From positions 62,001 to 126,000 of the forward strand of contig NZ_JASBRB010000004.1 of NCBI RefSeq assembly GCF_029960665.1: a stretch of 64,000 bases of DNA. Direction: 5' to 3'. Positions within the stretch are counted from its first letter, which is position 1; each line of letters starts with the position of its first letter. Positions 50,915-59,923 of this stretch are shown here, piece after piece. The position numbers were made by a program, and so were the translations under genes. The DNA is from Pseudarthrobacter sp. AL07 (GTDB taxonomy: Bacteria; Actinomycetota; Actinomycetes; Actinomycetales; Micrococcaceae). The notes beneath the pieces were generated by a model. The model was given only the letters and a program-made list of their open reading frames with translations, was not told where the DNA came from and searched no databases.

Positions 50915-51661
50915 CTACGCCATTATTCGCTCGAGGCGCTGTTTCCGGCGCTCCCAATCAGGCATCACCAGGCTCTGAAGTTCATAGAACTGCCTGCCAT
51001 GGTTGGGGACCAGCAGGTGACACAGTTCGTGCGTGACCACATAGTCAATGCAATCCATGGGTGCGCGGATGAGATCCGGATTCAATGTCAGGCTGCCGGC
51101 CGGAGACGTTGAGCCCCAACGGGTGGGCATGCGTTGAAGCCTGAAAGACGTTGGCTGCACGGCATTTTGGTCGGGGAAGCGCTGCTTGTTCAGCTCCAGG
51201 AGCTTGGGAAGCTGCACGTGCGCCCGCCGCCGGTACCACTCCGTTACGTGCTTCTCGATTACCGCGGTGTCGTGGAAATCAACGCCTCGCACTTCCAGAA
51301 ATCCTCGGACCATTTTCACGCCAGGAGTGCTCGATACGTTGGACGCACCTTCACCTGGTTGAGTTGGCACCACTCGTATGCGGTACTGCCGGCCAAGGTA
51401 CAGGTGGGTCTCGCCGGGAACGTATGTCCGTGGTGGTGTGTGTGGCCGGAACTCGGCGAAGGTCGCCTGTTGCGCAAGGATCCACCGGGCTCGCTTGCGG
51501 ACTCGAACAGCGATGTCCTCCACAGGCGAATCTATGGGCGCGACAACACGGGCCACCCCGTCCGGTTCCACCGTGATCTCAAGTGTGGCGCGGTCCCGGC
51601 GCTCCAGAAAGTATTCAACGACCCGGGTTCCGTACTGAATCTGCTCCATCTCCAGCATCAC
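50915..51661 (-). CDS. YgjP-like M48-type metallopeptidase (DUF45)
   Basis: 248 residues. The N-terminal half is a beta-rich region (YGTRVVEYFLERRDRATLEI, YLGRQYRIRVV) and the C-terminal half carries the zinc motif in YVVTHELCHLLVPNHGRQFY (HELCH...H) with the WGSTSPAGSLTLNPDLIRAP stretch upstream, as in the DUF45/YgjP family. Such genes are often found at the end of type I restriction operons. ATG 51661 overlaps the hsdR stop by 4 bases. Substrate unknown. Confidence 0.85.
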   Translation of the reverse strand: MMLEMEQIQYGTRVVEYFLERRDRATLEITVEPDGVARVVAPIDSPVEDIAVRVRKRARWILAQQATFAEFRPHTPPRTYVPGETHLYLGRQYRIRVVPTQPGEGASNVSSTPGVKMVRGFLEVRGVDFHDTAVIEKHVTEWYRRRAHVQLPKLLELNKQRFPDQNAVQPTSFRLQRMPTRWGSTSPAGSLTLNPDLIRAPMDCIDYVVTHELCHLLVPNHGRQFYELQSLVMPDWERRKQRLERIMA

Positions 51662-54600
51662 TTCTTGAAGCGTGCCTTTGCGACCTGCATGACTGCCCTT
51701 GTGAGGCTGTCAACAACGGGCTGTCGCATCTGGATGCCGCGGCGTTCACCAAAGTCATAGAAGAAGTCGTCGAGTGCGGTGGCCAAAGCATTCTGCTCAT
51801 TTGGCTTGGTCCAGAAATTGACCACCTGCCTTTCCCGAATCATGTCGGCAACGGTCTTCGCCGTCTCCGCTCTTTCGTCGTCGCGTACGGCAAGAAATTC
51901 TGCGAGCTTCGAGTCCAGGAGACTCTTGCCGAGCGCACCGTACATCGCGGCAGCGTCGTCGTCGTGCGCCACCGCGGCGGGAAGAGCCGCACCGCGGTCA
52001 CCACCGGCGAGCTGCTGCGCGATTTCCTTCGCCTGGAGCAGGTAGCGTTCACCGTCCCGACGACGGCGATACTCGTCAATTGCTTGCTGCAGCAGTTCCG
52101 AGAACCGCGCGTAGAAGGCCGGGTCCTCGGCCATCCGTTCCGTGATGGTCTTTCGCGTGGCGCTGACGATCCGGTCTGCCTTTGATCCGGGCGTTGTGCC
52201 TTCCTCGTCCACAACGGCCTGCAGAGCGGCGGGATCGTTGATGTTGAGTTGTTCGATGATCGTATCGGCCGGCAGAGCGGTCACGTGGTCATCGAGCAGG
52301 CGGCGGATGCGTGGTTCGTAGTCGCGGAGGTCAACGGTCTCCTGGTATCGGTTTTGAACTGCGCCCCGGAGTTCGGCAAACTGGGCGTAGTCGTTCCGGT
52401 ACCGGTCCACGTCGGGCTGGGTCATAACGTCGAGCAGTTTGTCGCTGGACAGTGCCAAATGAAGGGTACGGCCAAACGTCTTGAGTCGTTCATAGAATTC
52501 GTGCCGCAGCGATTCATCAAACAGGTGTTGCTCCAATGCTTCCATATCGTCTTTGCGGGCGACGGCGTTGAACAGGTCCCACACGTGGCTCCACCGGCCC
52601 GGGAGCAGGCGGATCTGCTCGCGGATGTCCACCACGGCCCCCGCAATCTCCTCGGAATCAAAGTCACCCAGTGCACTGTAGGACGTCAGAGCTTCATCGA
52701 GCTCGCCGAGGAGTCCTTCGTAGTCCACTACATAGCCGAACTGTTTCTCACTCTTCTCGTCGGAGAACAGTCGGTTGACACGGGCCACGGCCTGCAGCAG
52801 GGTATGTTCACGCAGAGGTTTGCACAGGTAGAGGACGGTGTTGCGGGGGGCATCGAAACCGGTGAGTAGTTTGGAAACTACGATGATGATCTCCGGACCG
52901 CCGGAGCCCTTGAACTGTTTGATGAGCTGCTCGTTGTAGTTGGCCTCGGTGCCATACCGGTCCATCTGCGTTTTCCAGAAGCGCTGCACGATTTCACGGG
53001 AGTCTGCGTCTACTTCTTCCCGGTCTTCCGCATCATCGGGTGGGGAGATGATCACCTCGCTGGTGACGTGGCCGATCTCGTCGAGTTCCTGCTTGAACCG
53101 GATGGCCGCGGCCTTATTGGGCGCCACCAGTTGAGCCTTGAACCCAGAATCCTGCCAGTTCTGGCGGAAATGCTCGGAAACGTCGAAAGCCTTGGCACGG
53201 ATCGCCTGGGCCGTCTTTCCGAGAACGCCGGCGCGGCTGAACTTCCGCTTGAGATCGCGCTTTTGCTCATCCGTCAGCCCGGCACTGATCTTCTCGAACC
53301 AGGCGTCAATCACACCGGCAGTGATCTGCTGTTCCACCAGACGGCCCTCATACAGGATGGGCACCACCGAGCCGTCGCGCACAGCTTCATCGATGGTGTA
53401 GCTGTGGATGATCCCGCCAAAAGTTTCTGCTGTATTCCTCTCCCGTTTCAGCAGCGGCGTTCCAGTGAACCCGAGGTAGCAGGCATTGGGCAGTACTCGG
53501 CGCATGGCCACATGGAATTGGCCGTAGCCCCCATAACGGCCGGTCTGGCTGCGGTGGCTCTCGTCCACCAGAACAAAAATGTCGCCGGACTCGTCCCGGC
53601 CCGCGCGGCTGGCCGCGCCGTCGAACTTGTTGATGAGCGTGGTGATTAGCGGCGCGCCGTCGCGTATGAGTTCGCCAAGATGTTTGCCGCTCTTGGCTCG
53701 GACGGGCTCCAGCTCGCACGCGATGAAGGTGTCGCGGATCTGTTTGTCCAGATCGTCGCGGTCCGTGACGATGATGAGTCGCGGGTTGGTGACGCGGGGG
53801 TCCAGGACCAGGGCTTTGCCGAGCATCACCATGGTGAGCGATTTCCCCGAGCCTTGGGTGTGCCAAATGACCCCACCGTTGCGGCGTTCTTTATGGCCAG
53901 GTGTCAGTACGCGTTCCACAGTCCTACGGACAGCGAAGTACTGCTGGTGCCTGGCGATTTTGCGGACCCCGGCATCGAACACGGTGAAGCGGAGGACAAG
54001 ATCCAGCAGCCGTTCGGGGCGGCACAGCGCGTAGAGGAGGCGGTCCTGCTCACTGACGGCGCGCCCGGCTATGAGTGGCTGGATGTCTGCGTCGGTATCC
54101 TCGGTGTCGTGCCAGCTCGCCCAGAACTTCCGGGGCGTTCCAACGGTTGCATATAGGGCCTCCTGCCGGTTGGCCGAGATGAGCAGTTGAGCGTAGTGGA
54201 ACAGCTGCGGGATGCCGTCGCTGTTTTGGTACCCGATCAGCTGGCTGCCGGCCTTGTCGAGGTCCTCCGTGGGGCGCTTGTTTTCCATAACGATGAACGG
54301 AATGCCGTTCACATAGCCGACGACGTCGAGACGCTGGGTTGCGCTGCTGCCGGTGCGTTCCACACGCATTTCGGTGGTGACGTGGAAGACGTTGCTGGCA
54401 GGGTTTTGCCAGTCTATGTAGCGCAGTGAGTAGCTTTTGCTGTCGCCGTCCACAGTCTTGGTGACGGTGGTGCCGAGGCTGAGGCGGTCGTAGACTTCCA
54501 GGCTGGCCGCCTGCGGACCCTTGACCTGTTCCAGCCCTGGCGCGAGCCGCCGCACGGCCTCCTCTGCGTCCGCCATGTCAAAGGGGTACTGGCGCTTCTT

Positions 54601-54795
54601 GTGCGCGAACTGGTTGATCTTGAGGATTTGCGCGGCGAGGATCCCGGTGAACAGCACATTGCTCCGCCTGCCGCCGCGTTCTTTCAAGGCTTCGGCCGGT
54701 GTGAGCTGCGTGAACCCGAGCGCTTCCAGCAGTTGCACGGCGGGGCCCTGCGACTGGCTCAGCTCCGAGGCGTCGAATGTCTCGTCAATCATCAT
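51658..54795 (-). CDS. hsdR: Type I restriction enzyme R subunit
   Basis: 1045 residues. Nuclease core with E171-x-K173 in VMENKRPTEDLDKAG, helicase motif I GSGKSLTMVMLGKAL at 315-319, DESHRSQTG as motif II, then QRFWKTQMDRYGTEANYNEQ and FDAPRNTVLYLCKPLREHTLLQAVARVNR as late helicase motifs. It translocates DNA with ATP and cuts it. Length and motif order are those of a complete enzyme. ATG 54795 overlaps hsdS by 11 bases; the stop overlaps the YgjP gene. Confidence 0.95.
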   Translation of the reverse strand: MMIDETFDASELSQSQGPAVQLLEALGFTQLTPAEALKERGGRRSNVLFTGILAAQILKINQFAHKKRQYPFDMADAEEAVRRLAPGLEQVKGPQAASLEVYDRLSLGTTVTKTVDGDSKSYSLRYIDWQNPASNVFHVTTEMRVERTGSSATQRLDVVGYVNGIPFIVMENKRPTEDLDKAGSQLIGYQNSDGIPQLFHYAQLLISANRQEALYATVGTPRKFWASWHDTEDTDADIQPLIAGRAVSEQDRLLYALCRPERLLDLVLRFTVFDAGVRKIARHQQYFAVRRTVERVLTPGHKERRNGGVIWHTQGSGKSLTMVMLGKALVLDPRVTNPRLIIVTDRDDLDKQIRDTFIACELEPVRAKSGKHLGELIRDGAPLITTLINKFDGAASRAGRDESGDIFVLVDESHRSQTGRYGGYGQFHVAMRRVLPNACYLGFTGTPLLKRERNTAETFGGIIHSYTIDEAVRDGSVVPILYEGRLVEQQITAGVIDAWFEKISAGLTDEQKRDLKRKFSRAGVLGKTAQAIRAKAFDVSEHFRQNWQDSGFKAQLVAPNKAAAIRFKQELDEIGHVTSEVIISPPDDAEDREEVDADSREIVQRFWKTQMDRYGTEANYNEQLIKQFKGSGGPEIIIVVSKLLTGFDAPRNTVLYLCKPLREHTLLQAVARVNRLFSDEKSEKQFGYVVDYEGLLGELDEALTSYSALGDFDSEEIAGAVVDIREQIRLLPGRWSHVWDLFNAVARKDDMEALEQHLFDESLRHEFYERLKTFGRTLHLALSSDKLLDVMTQPDVDRYRNDYAQFAELRGAVQNRYQETVDLRDYEPRIRRLLDDHVTALPADTIIEQLNINDPAALQAVVDEEGTTPGSKADRIVSATRKTITERMAEDPAFYARFSELLQQAIDEYRRRRDGERYLLQAKEIAQQLAGGDRGAALPAAVAHDDDAAAMYGALGKSLLDSKLAEFLAVRDDERAETAKTVADMIRERQVVNFWTKPNEQNALATALDDFFYDFGERRGIQMRQPVVDSLTRAVMQVAKARFKK

Positions 54796-55981
54796 TTTGT
54801 CCCCCTGGCTCGAACTCGGCAGCCACGTTCACACGCACCTGCCCGGTGAGTAGTTTCTGCATCAGGCCGCGCTTCTGTGTGCGGAGGAGTTCGGCTTTGC
54901 GCTGCAGCAGTTGAATCTCTTTCTCAAGTCCGTCGAGAGCACGCGAGACATTGTCCTGCTTAGCTATGGGAGGTGCGGCGATGGAAATGGCGGCGAGGTC
55001 GTCGTAATACGTCCGGGTTCGTACGCTGCCGGAGGCCCCCGCGTTCACGTGGTGCAGCCACCAGCGAGTCCTCAAAACATGATCGAGGTACTCCGGGCGG
55101 AGTTCTCGCTCCTCGCACTGGAAAAGCACATAATCCGGGCTTACAAGAACGTGAGATTCCAATCGTGACATCGCGATCGACCCCACATTGATACGCATTG
55201 GATTATAGGCAAACCCCCTCGGTGGCAGGACCTGATAACGCGAAATGTCGGCTGCGATCGTTTGTTCCCTCATAGGCACAAGTCCTAAGCGATTGGAAAC
55301 TCCCATCACGGATTCGCGGCCCATCGCGGCGGCCGAATTCCGCGTTTTGATTGGCCTTGTTAGTTCTGACAATTTCCGCCGAGCCCCGTCTGAGGGCACA
55401 AGCACCCGCTCAACAAGCTCCGCGCGGCGGACGTCCGCCAGTCGTCGCAGTTCCATCGTCTTGTCAATTGCGTTATCCCATGCGCCGAGGATTTCGGCGA
55501 TTTTCCGCTGCTCCGCGAGTGGCGGAAGCGGAACAGGAAACGACTCGACATCCTGGCGGGTAATGTTCGGGTCCTTGCGGCTGCTCGCCGCAAATTGCCT
55601 CCATCCGTCTACCGCGTGATTAAGGAAGTGAAGCAGATATTCGGGATGTGCCTTCGTGGGGTCCACTTGAATGGCCGAAATAGCCTGGTTCACCGCAGCC
55701 GGGCGTTCAAGAAGGCCTGTTCGTCCAATCTGTCGGAGCCCCCCATACATGGCGACAAGCACCGTTCCAGAGGGATAGAGCCGGCAATTCGATTCAGCTA
55801 CGGCAGCTGGAGTGATTTTTTCGTCCGTGAAGCGGATGACCGAGTTGGTGAGGTCGCCAGTCTTGACCCATTCGTGCCCTGAACTGCTGAAATAGCGCGC
55901 TGCCTTGGCGCGGGCAGGAGTAGTCCCGGATCCAACTGTTGCAAAGTCGCCGATCCTGAAATGCTGGGGCGAACTAATCAC
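54785..55981 (-). CDS. hsdS: Type I restriction specificity subunit (two TRDs)
   Basis: 398 residues. Two target-recognition domains separated by a helical conserved region: TRD1 from IGDFATVGSGTTPARAKAAR to SFPVPLPPLAEQRKIAEILGAWDNAIDKTMELRRLADVRR, TRD2 from KLSELTRPIKTRNSAAAMGR to IAAPPIAKQDNVSRALDGLEKEIQLLQRKAELLRTQKRGLMQKLLTGQVRV. Spacers carry the LAEQRKI helices. GTG 55981 overlaps rhuM by 4 bases (GTGA). It decides the sequence recognised by this system. Confidence 0.92.
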   Translation of the reverse strand: MISSPQHFRIGDFATVGSGTTPARAKAARYFSSSGHEWVKTGDLTNSVIRFTDEKITPAAVAESNCRLYPSGTVLVAMYGGLRQIGRTGLLERPAAVNQAISAIQVDPTKAHPEYLLHFLNHAVDGWRQFAASSRKDPNITRQDVESFPVPLPPLAEQRKIAEILGAWDNAIDKTMELRRLADVRRAELVERVLVPSDGARRKLSELTRPIKTRNSAAAMGRESVMGVSNRLGLVPMREQTIAADISRYQVLPPRGFAYNPMRINVGSIAMSRLESHVLVSPDYVLFQCEERELRPEYLDHVLRTRWWLHHVNAGASGSVRTRTYYDDLAAISIAAPPIAKQDNVSRALDGLEKEIQLLQRKAELLRTQKRGLMQKLLTGQVRVNVAAEFEPGGQNDD

Positions 55982-57027
55982 GAGTTGTCTCCTTCGTCAG
56001 GAAAGTTCCTTGACGCAAGCCGCTCAATCTCCGCAAAGTCAGCTTCGTCCGCAGCCACAGCCTCCACAGTTTTCCGCTTCGCGTCGAACGCCCCGTACCG
56101 GTCCTCGGCGAGCTTCTTCGCGACTTCCGCGCGCACGCTGCCGGCGTTCGTCAGCAGCTCATGCCCGTTGAACTGCAGGAAGGCGTCGAGTTTTTCCTTC
56201 CAGTCCGCCATGGTCACCACGAGGCGACGCTTCGCTTGATTCTCGGCGAAGTCCAGGTACATGGTGACGACGCTGTTCAAGCCTGCCAGCTCCTCTTTCG
56301 TGAGGTAGTTCTTCCCGGTGGAAACGTCGCCCTTGCGGACGATTCCGCCAGCCCAGCTTGTCAGTCCCATGTTCGGCGCGCTGGGATCACTCCGGTCCTT
56401 GATGAGCTCGGCCGCAGTCTTGCCGGTGACAGCCCACAGCATCTTGTTCTGCACGACCTTGAAGAAGAGCTGGGCCTCATTCGAGTTTTTGTCGTAGTCC
56501 ACGGCTGTGGCGTAGAGGTCCAGCACCTTCTGATAAAAGCGCTTCTCGCTGGCCCGGATGTCCCGGATGCGTTCGAGCCACTCGTCAAAGTAGTCCCACT
56601 GCTTGGCATCCTTGAGCTTGGCATCGTCCATGGCGAAACCCTTGACGAGATACTCGCTCAGCACAGTGGTGGCCCAGCGGCGGAACTGCACGCCGCGCGC
56701 CGAACGCACCCGGTAGCCAACGGCCAGGATTACGTCGAGGTTGTAATGCTCCACGTCGCGCGCTACCGCACGATTGCCCTCGTTTTGAACTATCCGGAAT
56801 TTCCGGATAGTTGCGCTGGGGTCCACCTCGCCCTCGGTGATGACGTTCTGGATGTGCTCGTTGATGGTGCGCACGTCCTTCCCGAGCAGTTCGGCGATGC
56901 CTCGCTGCGGCAACCAGGCCGAGCCATCCACAGCCCGCAGCTGCACATGAGCCAGGCCGTCCTCGCTCGTGTACAGCACCAGTTCACCGGATCCGCCACC
57001 GGACTCAATATTGGGGTTTTCAGTCAT
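55978..57027 (-). CDS. rhuM: RhuM family protein inside the restriction operon
   Basis: 349 residues. Marks: GELVLYTSEDGLAHVQLRAVDGSAWLPQRGIAELLGKDVRTINEHIQNV (in fragments), FRIVQNEGNRAVARDVEHYNLDVILAVGYRVRS and QFRRWATTVLSEYLVKGFAMDD, which match the virulence-associated RhuM proteins. A predicted winged helix in the first half is joined to a helical domain with RSARGVQFRRWAT. The family is of unknown activity and is often placed between hsdM and hsdS. ATG 57027 overlaps hsdM by 8 bases. Confidence 0.9.
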   Translation of the reverse strand: MTENPNIESGGGSGELVLYTSEDGLAHVQLRAVDGSAWLPQRGIAELLGKDVRTINEHIQNVITEGEVDPSATIRKFRIVQNEGNRAVARDVEHYNLDVILAVGYRVRSARGVQFRRWATTVLSEYLVKGFAMDDAKLKDAKQWDYFDEWLERIRDIRASEKRFYQKVLDLYATAVDYDKNSNEAQLFFKVVQNKMLWAVTGKTAAELIKDRSDPSAPNMGLTSWAGGIVRKGDVSTGKNYLTKEELAGLNSVVTMYLDFAENQAKRRLVVTMADWKEKLDAFLQFNGHELLTNAGSVRAEVAKKLAEDRYGAFDAKRKTVEAVAADEADFAEIERLASRNFPDEGDNS

Positions 57028-58573
57028 CGAGGCCCAGCTCCTTCAGGTAGCCGGCCATGCGCGCACGGACTACCACCAGTTCGGCTTCAATCTGATCGAT
57101 TTCGCGCTGCACAGCGGCGACGTCTATCTCAGCCTCGGCCTCGAAAGTATCGATGTAACGTGGGATGTTCAGGTTGAAATCGTTCTCGCCGATCTCCTGG
57201 AGGGGCACCAGCCGCGAGTACCGCTCAGCCTCTGTCCGGCTGCGATACGTCTCAACGATCCGCTCGATATGGTCCTCGTCCAGCAGGCTCTGGGCTTTGG
57301 CCGGCGTAAAGTCCCGACTGGCATCAATGAACAGAACGTTCTCGCGGCCCTCGTTTGCGCCACCCTTTTCACGCGAACGGTCAAAGATCAGAATGGCTAC
57401 GGGAATTCCGGTCGTGGTGAATAGATTGGCCGGCAAACCCACCACCGTGTCCAGCAGGTTTTCTTCGATCAGCGACTTCCTGATGCGCCCTTCGGCGCCA
57501 GCACGGAACAAGACGCCGTGCGGAACGATCACGGCAACCCTGCCCGTCCGCCGTCGTGCTGATTCGATCATGTGCGAGATAAAGGCGTAATCACCTTTGC
57601 TCTTCGGCGGGACCCCGCGCCAGAACCGGCCCCACCGGTCAGACTCCGCAACCTCGGCACCCCACTTGTCCAGTGAGAATGGCGGGTTGGCCACCACCAC
57701 GTCAAACTGTTTGAGCTGATCGCCTTCCAGCAGCTTTGGGTCATTCAGAGTGTCGCCCCACTCAATGTGAGCGCTGTCGTTGGCATGCATGAACATGTTC
57801 ATACGTGCCAGCGCCCAAGTGGAGCCGTTGACCTCCTGGCCAAAAAGCTCGTAGTTGTTGCTTCCCACCTCGGCCGCAGTCTGGATGAGCAGCGAACCGG
57901 ATCCGCAGGCAGGATCGTAAATGCTCGTCCCCTCTCGAGGAGCGGCGAGGCGGGCCAACAGCTCTGAAACGGAGCGCGGCGTGTAGAACTCCCCCGCCTT
58001 CTTGCCGGCATCCGAGGCGAACCGCGAAATCAGGTAGATGTAGGTCTCGCCGATGATGTCATCACTCACCCGCGAAGGACGGAGATCCAGCTCCGGCTTG
58101 GCGAAATCCTCCAGCAGGTTCTTCAGACGCCGGTTGCGGTCCTTGGGCTGCCCCAGGTTCGCCTCGGAGTTGAAGTCAATATTCCTGAAGACTCCGGCCA
58201 GTTTTGCCCGGTTGTCCTCCTCGATGGCTTCCAGCGCAACGTTGATCAGCTCGCCGATGTTGTCAGCGTTCCGGTTGGCGTAGAGGTGGTTGAACGTGGA
58301 GGTTTCGTGCAGCGGAAACCTCTCACGCTTGAGCAGTGACTCGACACGCTCCGGATTGCCGTCGAACTGCTTCTGGTACTTCTCCGCGTGCTCAGTCCAA
58401 ACGTCCGAAATGTACTTCACGAACAACATCACCAGGATGTAGTCCTTGTACTGCGTGGCATCCACCACGCCCCGGAACGTGTCACAGGCAGCCCAGGCAG
58501 CGTTGTTGATCTGGTCCTGCGTGACCTGATCCTTCTTGCCGTTCGGGAGCCGGGGGCTTTCTTGCGCGGTCAT
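57020..58573 (-). CDS. hsdM: Type I restriction methyltransferase subunit
   Basis: 517 residues. Helical N-terminal domain, then SAM motif YDPACGSGSLLIQTAAEVG near 217, and the N6-adenine motif N296PPFS in VVVANPPFSLDKWG. ERIVETYRSRTEAERYSRLV and a C-terminal coil (EAEIDVAAVQREIDQIEAEL) follow. It methylates the adenine of both strands at sites chosen by HsdS. ATG 58573 overlaps the half-S gene by 4 bases. Confidence 0.95.
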   Translation of the reverse strand: MTAQESPRLPNGKKDQVTQDQINNAAWAACDTFRGVVDATQYKDYILVMLFVKYISDVWTEHAEKYQKQFDGNPERVESLLKRERFPLHETSTFNHLYANRNADNIGELINVALEAIEEDNRAKLAGVFRNIDFNSEANLGQPKDRNRRLKNLLEDFAKPELDLRPSRVSDDIIGETYIYLISRFASDAGKKAGEFYTPRSVSELLARLAAPREGTSIYDPACGSGSLLIQTAAEVGSNNYELFGQEVNGSTWALARMNMFMHANDSAHIEWGDTLNDPKLLEGDQLKQFDVVVANPPFSLDKWGAEVAESDRWGRFWRGVPPKSKGDYAFISHMIESARRRTGRVAVIVPHGVLFRAGAEGRIRKSLIEENLLDTVVGLPANLFTTTGIPVAILIFDRSREKGGANEGRENVLFIDASRDFTPAKAQSLLDEDHIERIVETYRSRTEAERYSRLVPLQEIGENDFNLNIPRYIDTFEAEAEIDVAAVQREIDQIEAELVVVRARMAGYLKELGLDD

Positions 58574-59160
58574 GCGGGGCCTGCTTTCGGGTGGGTCTGC
58601 CCGGAAAGGGCAGCGGCGGTCAATTGGGTTTTACGAAGTGTGTGCTGGCAATCCGCCAGGCGATGCATGAGCTGAGCTTCATGGGAGGCGAGGCGTGCGG
58701 CATCGGCAATCAGCCGCTGCTCCGCGAGTGACGGCAGCACAAGCGGGACTGTTTCGAGCGTCGCCTTGGCCACCATCTGAATGGTCTGCCCCTGCGCTGC
58801 GCGCCGCAGATGTGTCTGCGCATCCGGCTGGTTCAGCCACCACGCAAGGAAATCCGAATCGTAATTGTCAGCGCTTGGCCGGATGATGAACAGCGGGAGG
58901 ACGGCCACAACCGGCTCAGGGAGATTGCCAGGGACGCGCCACGCAATAGTGGTTTGGCCGCGGGAACGGAACAGAATATCTCCGGGGGCAACGAAGTAGC
59001 GGGGGTTAGCATGGTCAACCCGCGCCAGAAGGCTCGGCTGAACGCTGCCATCCTCGGAAATGTCAGCCATCTGAATGGCCAGAACACCCTTGGGCTGAAG
59101 GCTCAACCTTTCGCGAACGGTCATGCCGGAACTGACTGTGGCCACGTCGGACAGCCGCAC
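58570..59160 (-). CDS. Half-size specificity subunit (single TRD), head of the operon
   Basis: 196 residues. MRLSDVATVSSGMTVRERLS opens one type I S-type target-recognition domain (GDILFRSRGQTTIAWRV, PDAQTHLRRAAQGQTIQMVAKATLETVPLVLPSLAEQRLIADAARL in fragments), followed by a single helix (HRLADCQHTLRKTQLTAAAL). There is no second TRD and the length is about half of hsdS. GTG 59160 has AAGGAG 5 bases upstream. It could dimerise like other half-S proteins and give HsdM a second specificity, or be a decayed copy, although its frame is intact. Confidence 0.8.
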   Translation of the reverse strand: MRLSDVATVSSGMTVRERLSLQPKGVLAIQMADISEDGSVQPSLLARVDHANPRYFVAPGDILFRSRGQTTIAWRVPGNLPEPVVAVLPLFIIRPSADNYDSDFLAWWLNQPDAQTHLRRAAQGQTIQMVAKATLETVPLVLPSLAEQRLIADAARLASHEAQLMHRLADCQHTLRKTQLTAAALSGQTHPKAGPA

Positions 59161-59190
59161 GCGACTCCTTCCGGTATTCTTCCTACTGAA

Positions 59191-59219
59191 AGTATAGGTC
59201 GGGGTACTCAGTAACTCAA
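59191..59219 (-). promoter_or_regulatory. Promoter of the restriction operon
   Basis: On the minus strand TTGAGT (59214-59219), 17 bases, TATACT (59191-59196), followed by a leader of about 25 bases to GTG 59160. It is the best promoter match in the region. The 88-base gap to the divergent gene may hold regulatory sites for both. Confidence 0.65.
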
Positions 59220-59248
59220 CTACTTTTAGCCCGGTTAAGGTTCGTTAT

Positions 59249-59791
59249 GTGAATTCGTTCATCCCGCCCGGCGCGCACGTCTTCGTCGACGAGTCCAAAA
59301 CGAAGGCGTACTACGTGGCCGCGTCCGTGATTGCGCCAGCGGACGTCGTGGCCGCCAGGCAGGCGATCCCCGCCCTCTGCCGACCGGGTCAGCGCAGAGT
59401 CCATTTCAAGGGCGAAAGCGACAGCTCCAGGAACGCGTTCCTCAAAGGCGCAGCCCGGGCCGGGCTCACTACTCGGCTTTATGTCGCTCGAAACCTGCCG
59501 GACAAGATCGCCAGGCCGTTGTGTTTGGAACGTCTGATTGACGATTTGCTGGCCGCAGGGGCATCAAGGCTCGTGCTGGAAAGCGACGAATCGCTGGAAC
59601 AAGCAGACCGGCGGATCATCGGACAGCCCCTCAGGTCTCGAGGCGAGAACTTGAAGTATCTGCATTGCAAGCCTCATGAGGAGCCACTTCTTTGGGTCAG
59701 TGACGCCGTGGCTTGGTGCCATCAAAGGGGCGGGGACTGGATCAGTAGGGCCGCTCCGCTCGTTCAGAACATCGTCAACTGCGACCGTTAA
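59249..59791 (+). CDS. DUF3800-like protein (RNase H fold inferred)
   Basis: 180 residues from GTG 59249. HVFVDESKTKAYYVAASVIAP, CRPGQRRVHFKGESDSSRNAFL, LVLESDESLEQADRR and PLLWVSDAVAWCHQRGGDW place it in an actinobacterial family resembling DUF3800, with conserved acidic residues (D in VDES, E in FKGES, D in SDAVAWC) at the positions expected of an RNase H-type site. Activity not established; a nuclease role is inference. No clear ribosome site. Divergent from the restriction operon and followed by IS remains. Confidence 0.65.
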   Translation: MNSFIPPGAHVFVDESKTKAYYVAASVIAPADVVAARQAIPALCRPGQRRVHFKGESDSSRNAFLKGAARAGLTTRLYVARNLPDKIARPLCLERLIDDLLAAGASRLVLESDESLEQADRRIIGQPLRSRGENLKYLHCKPHEEPLLWVSDAVAWCHQRGGDWISRAAPLVQNIVNCDR

Positions 59792-59923
59792 ATGCCGCAG
59801 GTCCGGCTCGTCATACCATCCGGAAGACTGCCAGACCCACTTCTCGAGGCTATTGCCCTTTGCAACACCGATAATACCCCAAAGGAGGGCGTGCCTAAAC
59901 GGGCCGACGAGACTCACCTATAG

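Noticed and set aside
49532..51112. 526-codon plus-strand frame opposite the acyltransferase
   Set aside because: Antisense shadow of a GC-rich membrane-protein gene (runs of Gln, His, Glu).
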